Origin: Parabacteroides distasonis
Lineage (GTDB): Bacteria > Bacteroidota > Bacteroidia > Bacteroidales > Tannerellaceae
Direction of reading: 5' to 3'
NCBI GenBank assembly: GCA_015060925.1
Contig: SUXM01000009.1
Location: 1 to 64,000, forward strand
DNA length: 64,000 nt
The notes beneath the pieces were generated by a model. It was not told where the DNA came from. It ran no database searches and saw nothing but the letters and a program-made list of their open reading frames with translations. This document shows positions 38,043 to 45,716 of this stretch, in pieces (positions within the stretch are counted from its first letter, which is position 1; each line of letters starts with the position of its first letter). The position numbers and the translations under genes are program-made.

Positions 38043-39833
38043 TTACTTACCAGCCAATTTTTCTTTTAAAGCAGCCAATTCTTCAATGTCACCTAATGTT
38101 GTCTTTTCAACAGAACCGGTTACGATTGCAGATTCTTCTTCTTTTTTGTTGCGTTTAGCAGAAGCTTTCTTTTCGCTAACTTCTTTCTTTGCACTCTTCT
38201 GTTCGTCTTCGAAAATACGGCTGTGAGAAAGAATGATTCTCTTAGCTTCCTTATTGAATTCGATCACCTTGAACTGAAGTTTTTCATCAGCCTGAGCCTG
38301 TGAACCATCTTCTTTTACCAAGTGCTTCGGAGTTGCGAAACCTTCAACACCGTATGGCAATGCGATAACAGCACCCTTATCCAAAACTTCAACGATAGTA
38401 CCTTCGTGTACAGAACCTACAGTGAAGATAGTTTCAAATACATCCCAAGGATTTTCTTCCAATTGCTTGTGTCCTAAGCTTAAGCGACGGTTTTCTTTAT
38501 CGATTTCCAATACCTGTACTTCGATTTCAGAACCAATTTGAGTAAATTCAGACGGATGTTTGATCTTCTTAGTCCAAGACAAGTCTGAAATATGAATCAA
38601 GCCGTCAACACCTTCTTCAATTTCAACGAATACACCAAAGTTTGTGAAGTTACGAACTTTAGCAGTATGGCGAGAAGCAACCGGGAAACGAGCTTCGATG
38701 TTTTCCCATGGATCAGCCTTCAATTGCTTGATACCTAAAGACATCTTACGTTCTTCACGATCCAATGTCAAGATAACAGCTTCGATTTCATCACCTACTT
38801 TCATGAAATCTTGAGCAGAACGCAAATGCTGAGTCCAAGACATTTCAGATACGTGAATCAAACCTTCTACGCCCGGAGCGATTTCAATGAATGCACCGTA
38901 GTCAGCCATCACAACCACTTTACCATTTACTTTGTCACCAACTTTCAATTCAGCATCCAAAGCATCCCATGGGTGCGGAGTCAATTGCTTCAAGCCAAGA
39001 GCGATACGTTTCTTTTCATCATCGAAGTCAAGGATAACCACGTTAATCTTTTCATCCAACTTAACGATTTCTTCCGGATGAGAAACACGACCCCAAGACA
39101 AGTCTGTGATATGGATCAAGCCATCTACGCCACCCAAGTCAATGAATACACCGTAAGATGTGATATTCTTAACTGTTCCTTCAAGTACCTGACCTTTTTC
39201 AAGTTTAGAAATAATATCTTTCTTCTGCTGTTCAAGTTCAGCTTCGATAAGAGCTTTATGAGATACAACAACATTTTTGAATTCCTGATTGATCTTCACG
39301 ATCTTGAATTCCATTGTCTTACCTACAAATACATCATAGTCACGGATCGGTTTAACATCGATTTGAGAACCTGGCAAGAATGCTTCGATACCGAATACGT
39401 CAACGATCATACCGCCCTTCGTACGACATTTGATATAACCTTTGATGATTTCATCTTTTTCAAGTGCTTCGTTAACACGATCCCAAGAACGTGTAGCACG
39501 TGCTTTTTTGTGAGAAAGGATCAACTGTCCTTTTTTGTCTTCTTGGTTTTCGATGTAAACTTCTACTTCGTCACCAACTTTTAATTCCGGATTGTAACGG
39601 AATTCAGACATAGGCACAACACCGTCTGATTTGAAACCGATGTTTACTACAACTTCACGTTTGTTCATTGCAGTTACGGTTCCCATAACAACTTCTTTGT
39701 CTTTTACAGTGTTCAAAGTGTTGTCATACGTTTTTACAAGATCGTCCTTGCTTACTTGACCGTAAGATTCGCCCTGTTCAAGAGCTTCCCAATCGAAATC
39801 AGCGATTGGCTGAATGTTCTTTAAATTTTCCAT
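38043..39833 (-). CDS. rpsA: 30S ribosomal protein S1
   Basis: bS1 binds mRNA leaders and delivers them to the 30S subunit, important in Bacteroidetes where Shine-Dalgarno pairing is weak. The 596 residues contain six S1 OB-fold repeats, for example VEGTVKNITSYG-type units: LEGTVKNITSYGVFIDLGG, VNGKVVVMADYGAFIEIAPG, HTAKVRNFTNFGVFVEIEEG and HEGTIVEVLDKGAVIALPYG. The C-terminal ~50 residues are a Lys/Glu-rich tail. A TACCTTTG element lies 77 bp upstream. Confidence 0.95.
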   Translation of the reverse strand: MENLKNIQPIADFDWEALEQGESYGQVSKDDLVKTYDNTLNTVKDKEVVMGTVTAMNKREVVVNIGFKSDGVVPMSEFRYNPELKVGDEVEVYIENQEDKKGQLILSHKKARATRSWDRVNEALEKDEIIKGYIKCRTKGGMIVDVFGIEAFLPGSQIDVKPIRDYDVFVGKTMEFKIVKINQEFKNVVVSHKALIEAELEQQKKDIISKLEKGQVLEGTVKNITSYGVFIDLGGVDGLIHITDLSWGRVSHPEEIVKLDEKINVVILDFDDEKKRIALGLKQLTPHPWDALDAELKVGDKVNGKVVVMADYGAFIEIAPGVEGLIHVSEMSWTQHLRSAQDFMKVGDEIEAVILTLDREERKMSLGIKQLKADPWENIEARFPVASRHTAKVRNFTNFGVFVEIEEGVDGLIHISDLSWTKKIKHPSEFTQIGSEIEVQVLEIDKENRRLSLGHKQLEENPWDVFETIFTVGSVHEGTIVEVLDKGAVIALPYGVEGFATPKHLVKEDGSQAQADEKLQFKVIEFNKEAKRIILSHSRIFEDEQKSAKKEVSEKKASAKRNKKEEESAIVTGSVEKTTLGDIEELAALKEKLAGK

Positions 39834-39909
39834 TCTTTAATTGTTAATACTTAAGTTTGTTTTAATTAGTAAGTTAGACATTATATTGTCGTTTCTCAAA
39901 AATCGGGGG

Positions 39910-39917
39910 CAAAGGTA
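39910..39917 (-). promoter_or_regulatory. Candidate rpsA -7 element
   Basis: TACCTTTG on the minus strand, a match to TAnnTTTG, about 77 bp upstream of rpsA. No TTG at 19-20 nt is present, so the -33 side is weak or different. Confidence 0.55.
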
Positions 39918-39927
39918 ATGCTTTTTT

Positions 39928-40296
39928 TTATACCTGCCGCTCTTTTTTATGTTTCTTTTTATATATCTCTCTGAATTTGTGGTCAATTCCCAACAAAATG
40001 AGCGCAAGAAACCCAATATATATAGAGAAAGGAAACAGGCTCAAATCCGGGAAAGAGATATCAGGTACAGTAAAATCAAATGATTCATTTATATAATAAA
40101 ACACCCCGAAAGCAAAAACGGCCATCAAGACAAGAGAAAATACACATATTAATCTGTTTAAACGTTCATTCCGTTTATGCATGCGTTCTGCTTCAAGCAT
40201 GACTTGGTGCATAATTTTCGAACGAAGTTGATCAGAATATTTTTCTCGTGGGAGCTGAAAAAAAAGCTCTTTTAATAAATCTTTATCGTCTTTCAT
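39928..40296 (-). CDS. Small two-helix membrane protein, candidate sigma-factor partner
   Basis: The 122 residues have a soluble N-terminal part (~1-45, MKDDKDLLKELFFQLPREKY), two hydrophobic helices (~47-68 and ~88-105) and a basic end (KKKHKKERQV). It follows the ECF sigma gene by 3 nt, so the two are co-expressed. A cytosolic N-terminus followed by membrane helices fits an anti-sigma or sensor role, but no zinc-anti-sigma HxxxCxxC motif is present, so this is inference from position. Confidence 0.7.
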   Translation of the reverse strand: MKDDKDLLKELFFQLPREKYSDQLRSKIMHQVMLEAERMHKRNERLNRLICVFSLVLMAVFAFGVFYYINESFDFTVPDISFPDLSLFPFSIYIGFLALILLGIDHKFREIYKKKHKKERQV

Positions 40297-40299
40297 AAA

Positions 40300-40857
40300 T
40301 TACCTTTCCTCCATTTCCTTTAATAAGACAAACAATTTCTTCCTAATCCGAAATAACTTTGTTTTTACATTCGATTTTGTCAATCCGCTAATCTGCGTTA
40401 TCTCTTCAACCGTTTTTTCTTCAGTATAAAAAAGCAATATAAGCGCACGTTCTTCTGCCGGAAGCAGCTCCAATGCCGCCTCCAACAATTGAATCCGTCT
40501 CATGTCATCTGTCCGTCCCAACAGTTCTTCTACCTCTTTCTCCGATACATTATGAATCAAAGCGTCATCTATAGATAAATACTCATACTTTCTTTTCCGA
40601 GTTGCAGATATAGCCACATTATAGGCAATCCGATAAAGCCATGTGGAGAAACTGCATGTTTCATTGAAAGAGGAAAGATGTTTGAATACTTTTATAAATA
40701 CATCTTGCGTAAGCTCTTCTGCATCTTCCCGGTTACGCACGACTTTGTAGATAAGTGAATAAACCGGACAGCTATATTTATCCAAAAGACAAGCAAAACA
40801 GGCGGCATCTCCCTTTTGAATACGATGTATATAATATGTATCGCTATATAATTCCAT
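40300..40857 (-). CDS. ECF-type RNA polymerase sigma factor
   Basis: ECF sigma factors direct RNA polymerase to stress or envelope regulons. The 185 residues contain sigma region 2 (~10-80: YIHRIQKGDAACFACLLDKY, NREDAEELTQDVFIKVFKHL, STWLYRIAYNVAI) and region 4 (~125-180: LLPAEERALILLFYTEEKTV, EITQISGLTKSNVKTKLFRI). Its likely self-recognised promoter (TTTGTAACC-N14-GCGTC) lies just upstream; the leader from it would be only ~6 nt, and a TATTTTTG element at 40907-40914 could give a longer one. Confidence 0.92.
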   Translation of the reverse strand: MELYSDTYYIHRIQKGDAACFACLLDKYSCPVYSLIYKVVRNREDAEELTQDVFIKVFKHLSSFNETCSFSTWLYRIAYNVAISATRKRKYEYLSIDDALIHNVSEKEVEELLGRTDDMRRIQLLEAALELLPAEERALILLFYTEEKTVEEITQISGLTKSNVKTKLFRIRKKLFVLLKEMEER

Positions 40858-40869
40858 TCTATAAGGATA

Positions 40870-40897
40870 GACGCAGAACTTCTCAATCGGTTACAAA
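40870..40897 (-). promoter_or_regulatory. Predicted ECF-dependent promoter facing the sigma gene
   Basis: On the minus strand TTTGTAACC (40889-40897), a 14-nt spacer and GCGTC (40870-40874). This resembles ECF promoters with a -35 containing GTAAC and a -10 containing CGTC. The same two elements at the same spacing face the other way at 40936-40963. Confidence 0.75.
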
Positions 40898-40935
40898 ATA
40901 GTGAAACAAAAATAAAAAAATATTTTGCTTAAAAA

Positions 40936-40963
40936 TTTGTAACCTATCAAGAGATATTGCGTC
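40936..40963 (+). promoter_or_regulatory. Predicted ECF-dependent promoter facing the DUF6249-like gene
   Basis: TTTGTAACC (40936-40944), a 14-nt spacer and GCGTC (40959-40963), identical in both boxes and spacing to the minus-strand copy at 40870-40897, while the spacer sequences differ. Predicted start ~40970 leaves a ~38-nt leader before the ATG at 41008. Confidence 0.78.
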
Positions 40964-41007
40964 AAATATAGCAAAGAGTTAAATATAAAATTAAAATTGA
41001 AAAGATT

Positions 41008-41415
41008 ATGATGGATTTTATTACTGTTCCGTTGACAACAGGTATTGTATTTTTTACTTTTTATAAAGTAATCGAGTTGTTTGCCCGCCGTAAAGAACGT
41101 ATGGCTATTATTGAAAAAATAGGGGAAAAGTTAAGCCATTCTCCTTTAATTGAAGGTTTAGACCTACCTTACGGAGGGATACATATTTCATTCAGTGCGC
41201 TCAAAACAGGTTGTTTATTAATAGGTATAGGCTTAGGAATGCTTATTGGATTAACCCTTCATTTACTGATAGCAGAGATACATATTTCAGATTTCTTTAT
41301 CGGAAAAAGTTCGCTTATTAGTATAACGTATGGCGCACCTGTTCTTCTTTTTGGAGGCCTCGGATTGATTATAGCTTTTATCATAGAAATGAAAATTCAA
41401 AAAAAGGAGAAATAA
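41008..41415 (+). CDS. DUF6249-like small membrane protein
   Basis: The 135 residues have an N-terminal hydrophobic helix (ITVPLTTGIVFFTFYKVIEL), a charged stretch (FARRKERMAIIEKIGEKLSH), then two further hydrophobic helices (~68-92 and ~108-128) and a lysine-rich end. This layout is that of DUF6249 membrane proteins commonly found with ECF sigma factors in Bacteroidetes; the assignment is by memory of the pattern. It is divergent from the sigma gene and preceded by a matching promoter, so it is likely in its regulon. ATG at 41011 is an alternative start. Confidence 0.75.
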   Translation: MMDFITVPLTTGIVFFTFYKVIELFARRKERMAIIEKIGEKLSHSPLIEGLDLPYGGIHISFSALKTGCLLIGIGLGMLIGLTLHLLIAEIHISDFFIGKSSLISITYGAPVLLFGGLGLIIAFIIEMKIQKKEK

Positions 41416-41428
41416 ATACACCTATACA

Positions 41429-41465
41429 CAAAAAAGACCTCTCTTCCCAGGGAGGCCTCTTTTGT
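41429..41465 (+). terminator. Terminator after the DUF6249-like gene
   Basis: CCTCTCT (41438-41444) pairs with AGGGAGG (41449-41455) with one G-T pair, around TCCC; flanking A-rich and CTCTTTTGT sequences extend it. The T-run is short, so strength is moderate. Confidence 0.6.
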
Positions 41466-41699
41466 ATTGAAAATAACCAATAAAAACTTTCCAATACATT
41501 GTATTATCTTATATGCTTACATAACTTAGCATGGTTTTGGCATAGCGATTATACTAATAGTGTTACTTTCTTAATGACATCACAAAAATACCACTATCCT
41601 ATCCTTTATACAATACCTATATCTTAGTAAAAAAACGAAGTATAATTACCGAGTCAAGGGGATATAAAAAAAAGAGTATATAAAATGCTTTGTTTTGGA

Positions 41700-41730
41700 T
41701 TGAATCAATAAAAATAAATCCTTAATTTTA
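41700..41730 (+). promoter_or_regulatory. Promoter of the Rid-hemerythrin-LuxR cluster
   Basis: TTG (41700-41702), a 20-nt spacer and TAATTTTA (41723-41730), which differs from TAnnTTTG only in the last base. It lies 26 bp upstream of the ATG at 41757. Confidence 0.6.
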
Positions 41731-41756
41731 CAATCGATACCATAAAACATACATCT

Positions 41757-42902
41757 ATGGACTTGATAAGAAAAACATATCATACAACAAAGGTACAAAT
41801 AACCGCTTTTCAATCACAAAAAGGTATTACAGAATACCATGTTTTATTCCAACAAACAGATAGTTTGGAAGATTTTAAAACACAACTACAACATATTCAA
41901 GAGGCATATAACCAATGCATTGCCACTCTTTCCGGGAATCCGACAGCTGTCTTCCGGCGTTATTTTTTAAGCGATGTAACCAATCAAACAAATGAGGTGA
42001 TGGAATTAGAACGGCTATCTTCCTACTGTGCTTTGTCTATCGTTCAACAAGCACCTATGAACGGGACTAAAGTGGCATTATGGGTTTGGTTACAAACCGG
42101 CGTACAAACTCAAGTATTACCAAGCGGGTTATTTGAAGCTCGTCATAACGGATATTGTCAATTATTAGGAGCAAACCAATGCAACAGAGCAGCGAACTCA
42201 GAATTTCAAACTCGTTTGATTTTTAGAGATTATATCATGCAACTAACAGAAGCAGGTTGTACATTAGCTGCAAATTGTTTACGAACTTGGATATTTGTAC
42301 AGAATGTTGATGTGAACTATCCCGGAGTAGTAAAAGCAAGAAAAGAAATTTTTGCCACACAAAACTTGACAGAAGATACTCATTATATATCCAGTACTGG
42401 GATTGAAGGCCGATACGTTGATCCTATGGTATTTGTAACTATGGACACCTATGCCATATCCGGGATTCAACCCGAACAAATCCAATACCTGTATGCTCCA
42501 AAGTTTCTTAACCGTACGTATGAATATGGGGTTACATTTGAACGAGGAACAGCTGTCACTTTTGGTGACCGCCGCCATATATATATATCAGGGACAGCCA
42601 GTATAGACCGATTCGGAGAAATTGTCCATGCCGGAGATGTTATAAAACAAACAAAGAGAATGATTGAAAATATTTGTGCATTATTAGATGAAGCTGAAGC
42701 TACTTTAGAAGATGTCATGCAAGCTATTATTTATATTCGTGACACAGCTGACTATGCACGAGTGAAACAATACATGGAAACTAATCATCCCAATTTACCT
42801 TATTTGATAGTTAGAGCACCAGTTTGCCGAACCGGTTGGTTGGTAGAGATGGAATGTACGGCTGTCACAAACAAAGGAGATAACAAGTTTGTTGCTTTCT
42901 AA
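41757..42902 (+). CDS. Rid-family (YjgF/UK114) protein, chorismatase-like architecture
   Basis: The 381 residues end in a clear Rid domain (~265-375: RHIYISGTASIDRFGEIVHA, VIKQTKRMIENICALLDEAE, VMQAIIYIRDTADYARVKQY). The N-terminal ~260 residues form a second, more diverged half, as in FkbO/Hyg5-type chorismatases, which are built from Rid-like domains. Rid proteins hydrolyse reactive enamine/imine intermediates. Which activity this protein has cannot be told by eye. It is followed by the hemerythrin gene after a 39-nt gap. Confidence 0.75.
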   Translation: MDLIRKTYHTTKVQITAFQSQKGITEYHVLFQQTDSLEDFKTQLQHIQEAYNQCIATLSGNPTAVFRRYFLSDVTNQTNEVMELERLSSYCALSIVQQAPMNGTKVALWVWLQTGVQTQVLPSGLFEARHNGYCQLLGANQCNRAANSEFQTRLIFRDYIMQLTEAGCTLAANCLRTWIFVQNVDVNYPGVVKARKEIFATQNLTEDTHYISSTGIEGRYVDPMVFVTMDTYAISGIQPEQIQYLYAPKFLNRTYEYGVTFERGTAVTFGDRRHIYISGTASIDRFGEIVHAGDVIKQTKRMIENICALLDEAEATLEDVMQAIIYIRDTADYARVKQYMETNHPNLPYLIVRAPVCRTGWLVEMECTAVTNKGDNKFVAF

Positions 42903-42941
42903 GATTCTCTTTTACCATAAATCAACAGGAGCCATTATAAT

Positions 42942-43634
42942 ATGTATAAAGATAGGATATATCGGGAAACCGACAAAATGAGCGACTTGATCTGTGACAA
43001 TTACCCTATGGTTTTAGTGTTAAACCGATTTGGTATTGATTTAGGTTTTGGGGAACAAAATATCAAAGAAGTTTGTAACCAGAATGGGGTAAATCTTTGC
43101 ACCTTTCTGACTGTTGTCAATTTTTTGACTAATAACATTTCAAAACCTGTAACAAATATAAACAAAGGTCTCTCCGTAGAGAATTTAATTTCTTATTTAC
43201 ATAATGCACATACCTATTTTTTAGAGTTTCGCCTACCTCATATCCGCCGAAAACTGGTTGATGCTATAGATAGATGTTCAGAAGATGTCACTTTTGTAAT
43301 TATAAGATTCTTTGATGAATATGTAACCGAGGTCTACAAACACATGACATATGAAGAAACAACGGTTTTTCCATACGTTAGAGGATTATTAAAAGGAGAA
43401 ATAGATCCTAAATACAATATCTCCATCTTCAGCAAACGACATGACCAAATTGAGATGAAGATTATCGAACTAAAAAATCTCTTAATCAAGTATTATCCGG
43501 GACCAAGCAGTCACTTGCTGAATAGCGTATTGTTCGATATTTTTGCGACGGAGCAGGATTTAACCTCCCATAGCCACATAGAAGATTACCTATTTATCCC
43601 TGCAATCAAAGAATTGGAGAAAAGTTGTATTTAG
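42942..43634 (+). CDS. Hemerythrin-type di-iron protein, RIC/ScdA-like
   Basis: RIC (YtfE/ScdA) proteins repair iron-sulfur clusters after nitric oxide or oxidative damage. The 230 residues have an N-terminal ScdA_N-like segment (~14-60, SDLICDNYPMVLVLNRFGID) in which the usual Cys-Cys-Gly is replaced by GFG, then a four-helix hemerythrin domain with ligand candidates His90, His134/Glu138 (HxxxE), His167 and His210/Glu214 (HxxxE). The metal ligands are therefore intact. It ends 2 nt before the LuxR-type gene. Confidence 0.85.
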   Translation: MYKDRIYRETDKMSDLICDNYPMVLVLNRFGIDLGFGEQNIKEVCNQNGVNLCTFLTVVNFLTNNISKPVTNINKGLSVENLISYLHNAHTYFLEFRLPHIRRKLVDAIDRCSEDVTFVIIRFFDEYVTEVYKHMTYEETTVFPYVRGLLKGEIDPKYNISIFSKRHDQIEMKIIELKNLLIKYYPGPSSHLLNSVLFDIFATEQDLTSHSHIEDYLFIPAIKELEKSCI

Positions 43635-43636
43635 AT

Positions 43637-44239
43637 ATGAGTAAACTTTTAACTATAGCAATTGCAGATACTTCCGTTATTATTCGTAATGGGCTCATAA
43701 TCCTTTTGAAACATCTTCCAGGGATTCGCCTACAGATCATTGAAATTGAGACGGCAGACATTCTACATGAAACATTAACATTAAACAAACCCGACATTTT
43801 GTTCATCAACCCTTCACTGGTAGGATATTTTTCTTTACCACAACTGAAAGAAAAATGCAAATGTATAGAGATGAAGTGCATAGCATTACTCTATAACATT
43901 ATAGATCAACCTGTATTAAACCAATATGATGAATATATTTCGATTTTTATAACTCAAGACGAGTTACTCCTAAAATTAGAGCGATTGCAAAACTTATCCT
44001 TGGAAATACCAGCCAAAGAAGAGCAACAGTCTTTAAGTGCACGTGAAAAAGAGATTGTTGTTTGTGTAGTAAAAGGTATGACCAACAGAGAAATAGCAGA
44101 CAAGTTATTTCTTTCTACCCACACTGTCGTTACGCACCGCAGAAACATTTCTCGTAAATTGCAAGTACGTAGCGCCAGTGGTTTAACAGTATATGCTATA
44201 GTCAATAAGTTAGTCAAACTTAATGAAGTTAAACTATAG
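43637..44239 (+). CDS. LuxR-type regulator with degenerate receiver domain
   Basis: The 200 residues have an N-terminal response-regulator-like domain (~1-115) and a LuxR helix-turn-helix (~135-195: LSAREKEIVVCVVKGMTNRE, IADKLFLSTHTVVTHRRNIS). At the usual phospho-acceptor position, the sequence reads PDILFINPSLVG, with Asn where Asp is expected, so classical phosphorylation is unlikely. The ATG at 43637 follows the hemerythrin stop directly; the frame upstream from 43625 would overlap it. It probably controls this cluster. Confidence 0.85.
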   Translation: MSKLLTIAIADTSVIIRNGLIILLKHLPGIRLQIIEIETADILHETLTLNKPDILFINPSLVGYFSLPQLKEKCKCIEMKCIALLYNIIDQPVLNQYDEYISIFITQDELLLKLERLQNLSLEIPAKEEQQSLSAREKEIVVCVVKGMTNREIADKLFLSTHTVVTHRRNISRKLQVRSASGLTVYAIVNKLVKLNEVKL

Positions 44240-44249
44240 CATAAATCTT

Positions 44250-44891
44250 TTAAAAATAAATCTCTCCAAAGAACTCTGGGCAGTGGAAATTAGGAGAAGG
44301 TAAATGTATAGGACTCCAACTTACAAAATGCGGAACCTCTGTATCATCTGCACAATTATAAAAATTTCCTCTTATCTTCTCAGGCAAATTCTCCGGATCA
44401 AGTCCCATGACATTAAAAGGAATAACCACCAATAATTCCCAAGAATGAACACCTGTCTTTTCAGAAAAAGCCTGATTACCCACTGTTGAATAACGACGGA
44501 TAGATGCATATTGCTCCGAAGTTAATGATTCCTTGATATCACGAGATTGCCTATAAGCAGCATCACAGGTTCCAATACAATTAAACTCAAAATTATAATA
44601 GTTTGAATCCTCTTCCTGTTTCACAAAGAATTCAACACAACTATCCGTATAAACAGGCGATCCATCTTCTTTATAAAGAGCTTTCAACGAATAACCTTTC
44701 ACGAAATAACGTATATAAAGACTTGTCTCAGAGCGAGCCACATCTACTGAGATGACTGGCTTATAAGGATACGTTTCCCAATTGACACAATCTATTGATT
44801 CACGTTGAGCTTTTTGTTCCATAACATCAAGGACATCAGATAGCTCCATAGTGTCCAATGACGCAATAAAAGGTACTTTTAGTTTCTTCAT
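44250..44891 (-). CDS. CBM9-like carbohydrate-binding protein
   Basis: The 213 residues resemble family 9 carbohydrate-binding modules found as single-domain proteins in Bacteroidetes: a beta-sandwich with YIRYFVKGYSLKALYKEDGS, VYTDSCVEFFVKQEEDSNYY and SWELLVVIPFNVMGLDPENL, and a C-terminal WSPIHLPSPNFHCPEFFGEI. No signal peptide is present, which is typical of this group and leaves its location open. It follows the LysE-type gene by 12 nt and is convergent with the LuxR-type gene (10-bp gap). Confidence 0.75.
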   Translation of the reverse strand: MKKLKVPFIASLDTMELSDVLDVMEQKAQRESIDCVNWETYPYKPVISVDVARSETSLYIRYFVKGYSLKALYKEDGSPVYTDSCVEFFVKQEEDSNYYNFEFNCIGTCDAAYRQSRDIKESLTSEQYASIRRYSTVGNQAFSEKTGVHSWELLVVIPFNVMGLDPENLPEKIRGNFYNCADDTEVPHFVSWSPIHLPSPNFHCPEFFGEIYF

Positions 44892-44903
44892 GTGATATTT
44901 TAT

Positions 44904-45551
44904 TTAGAGTAACGGTATTTGAAAATAGGATGTTAACAAGACAGATAATGCCCCGATAACAGCTAATGAAATAATGACTACACCAACAATTCTGTTTAAA
45001 AGCCAAATGCCTCGAACATTAAACCATCTCCTCAATTTAGCCACAAGATAGGTGATACCTAACCACCATAAGATTGCCCCTACACCAATAAAAACAATGC
45101 CAAACAAAGACATCCAAATTGAATGATCCGGCAAAACAAAACCGAAGCGGGCAAAAAGGCCTATATAAAGAAAAACAATCAGCACATTACTGAATGTCAA
45201 CAAAAATGCAGTTATAAAATCTTGAGTAAAAGACAACTTCTTTTCTTGCTTCTTTTGCAAAGTTCGAGTTGGGTTAGATTGATAAATATAAAAACCAAAA
45301 ATACCCAATACGATACTACCCACCAACTGAAGAGGAGCTTGATTTGCCTCTATGAAGTTAACTACGACCCCCATCCCTAAACAGGTCAAAGCCGCATATA
45401 TGACATCCGACAATGCTGCACCTAACCCCGTAACAAACCCATGCCAACGACCTTTGTATAAAGTTCGACGTATGCACAACATACCAATCGGTCCCATAGG
45501 AGCAGAGACTAATATGCCTATAATAATCCCTTTTATAATCAACCCAAGCAT
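44904..45551 (-). CDS. LysE/RhtB-family exporter
   Basis: LysE-type proteins export amino acids or small metabolites. The 215 residues have about six hydrophobic helices and the family N-terminus IIIGILVSAPMGPIGMLCIR followed by GFVTGLGAALSDVIYAALTC, the conserved GxxxGxxxxD-type segment. Substrate unknown. It begins a two-gene unit with the CBM9-like gene; a TATCTTTG element lies 30 bp upstream (45582-45589). Confidence 0.85.
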   Translation of the reverse strand: MLGLIIKGIIIGILVSAPMGPIGMLCIRRTLYKGRWHGFVTGLGAALSDVIYAALTCLGMGVVVNFIEANQAPLQLVGSIVLGIFGFYIYQSNPTRTLQKKQEKKLSFTQDFITAFLLTFSNVLIVFLYIGLFARFGFVLPDHSIWMSLFGIVFIGVGAILWWLGITYLVAKLRRWFNVRGIWLLNRIVGVVIISLAVIGALSVLLTSYFQIPLL

Positions 45552-45581
45552 TAATTTACTCTTTTCTGCCTAAATATTTTG

Positions 45582-45589
45582 CAAAGATA
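45582..45589 (-). promoter_or_regulatory. Candidate -7 element of the LysE-type gene
   Basis: TATCTTTG on the minus strand, fitting TAnnTTTG, about 30 bp upstream of the start at 45551; no clear TTG at the expected distance. Confidence 0.45.
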
Positions 45590-45645
45590 AGCCCTAATCC
45601 TAATAAAAAAAGAAAAACAGCAGTGGGAATGTTTTTTTAGATTAT

Positions 45646-45653
45646 TATCTTTG
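45646..45653 (+). promoter_or_regulatory. Candidate -7 element of purL
   Basis: TATCTTTG matches TAnnTTTG and lies 63 bp before the purL ATG. No TTG is seen 19-20 nt upstream, and no purine riboswitch fold was recognised in the leader. Confidence 0.45.
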
Positions 45654-45716
45654 CAACGTATAAATGCAAAGATAAACACTTTGCTTAAGTTGAAATACTA
45701 TAAATAAATCAACAAT

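Larger units (their letters stand above)
41416..41756. other. Intergenic region upstream of the Rid-family gene
   Basis: This 341-bp gap holds the terminator at 41429-41465, about 230 bp of AT-rich sequence with no convincing gene, and a near-consensus promoter at 41700-41730. Confidence 0.6.

Noticed and set aside
45552-45716. Purine riboswitch upstream of purL
   Set aside because: The leader is AT-rich, short, and shows no three-way junction of conserved bases.
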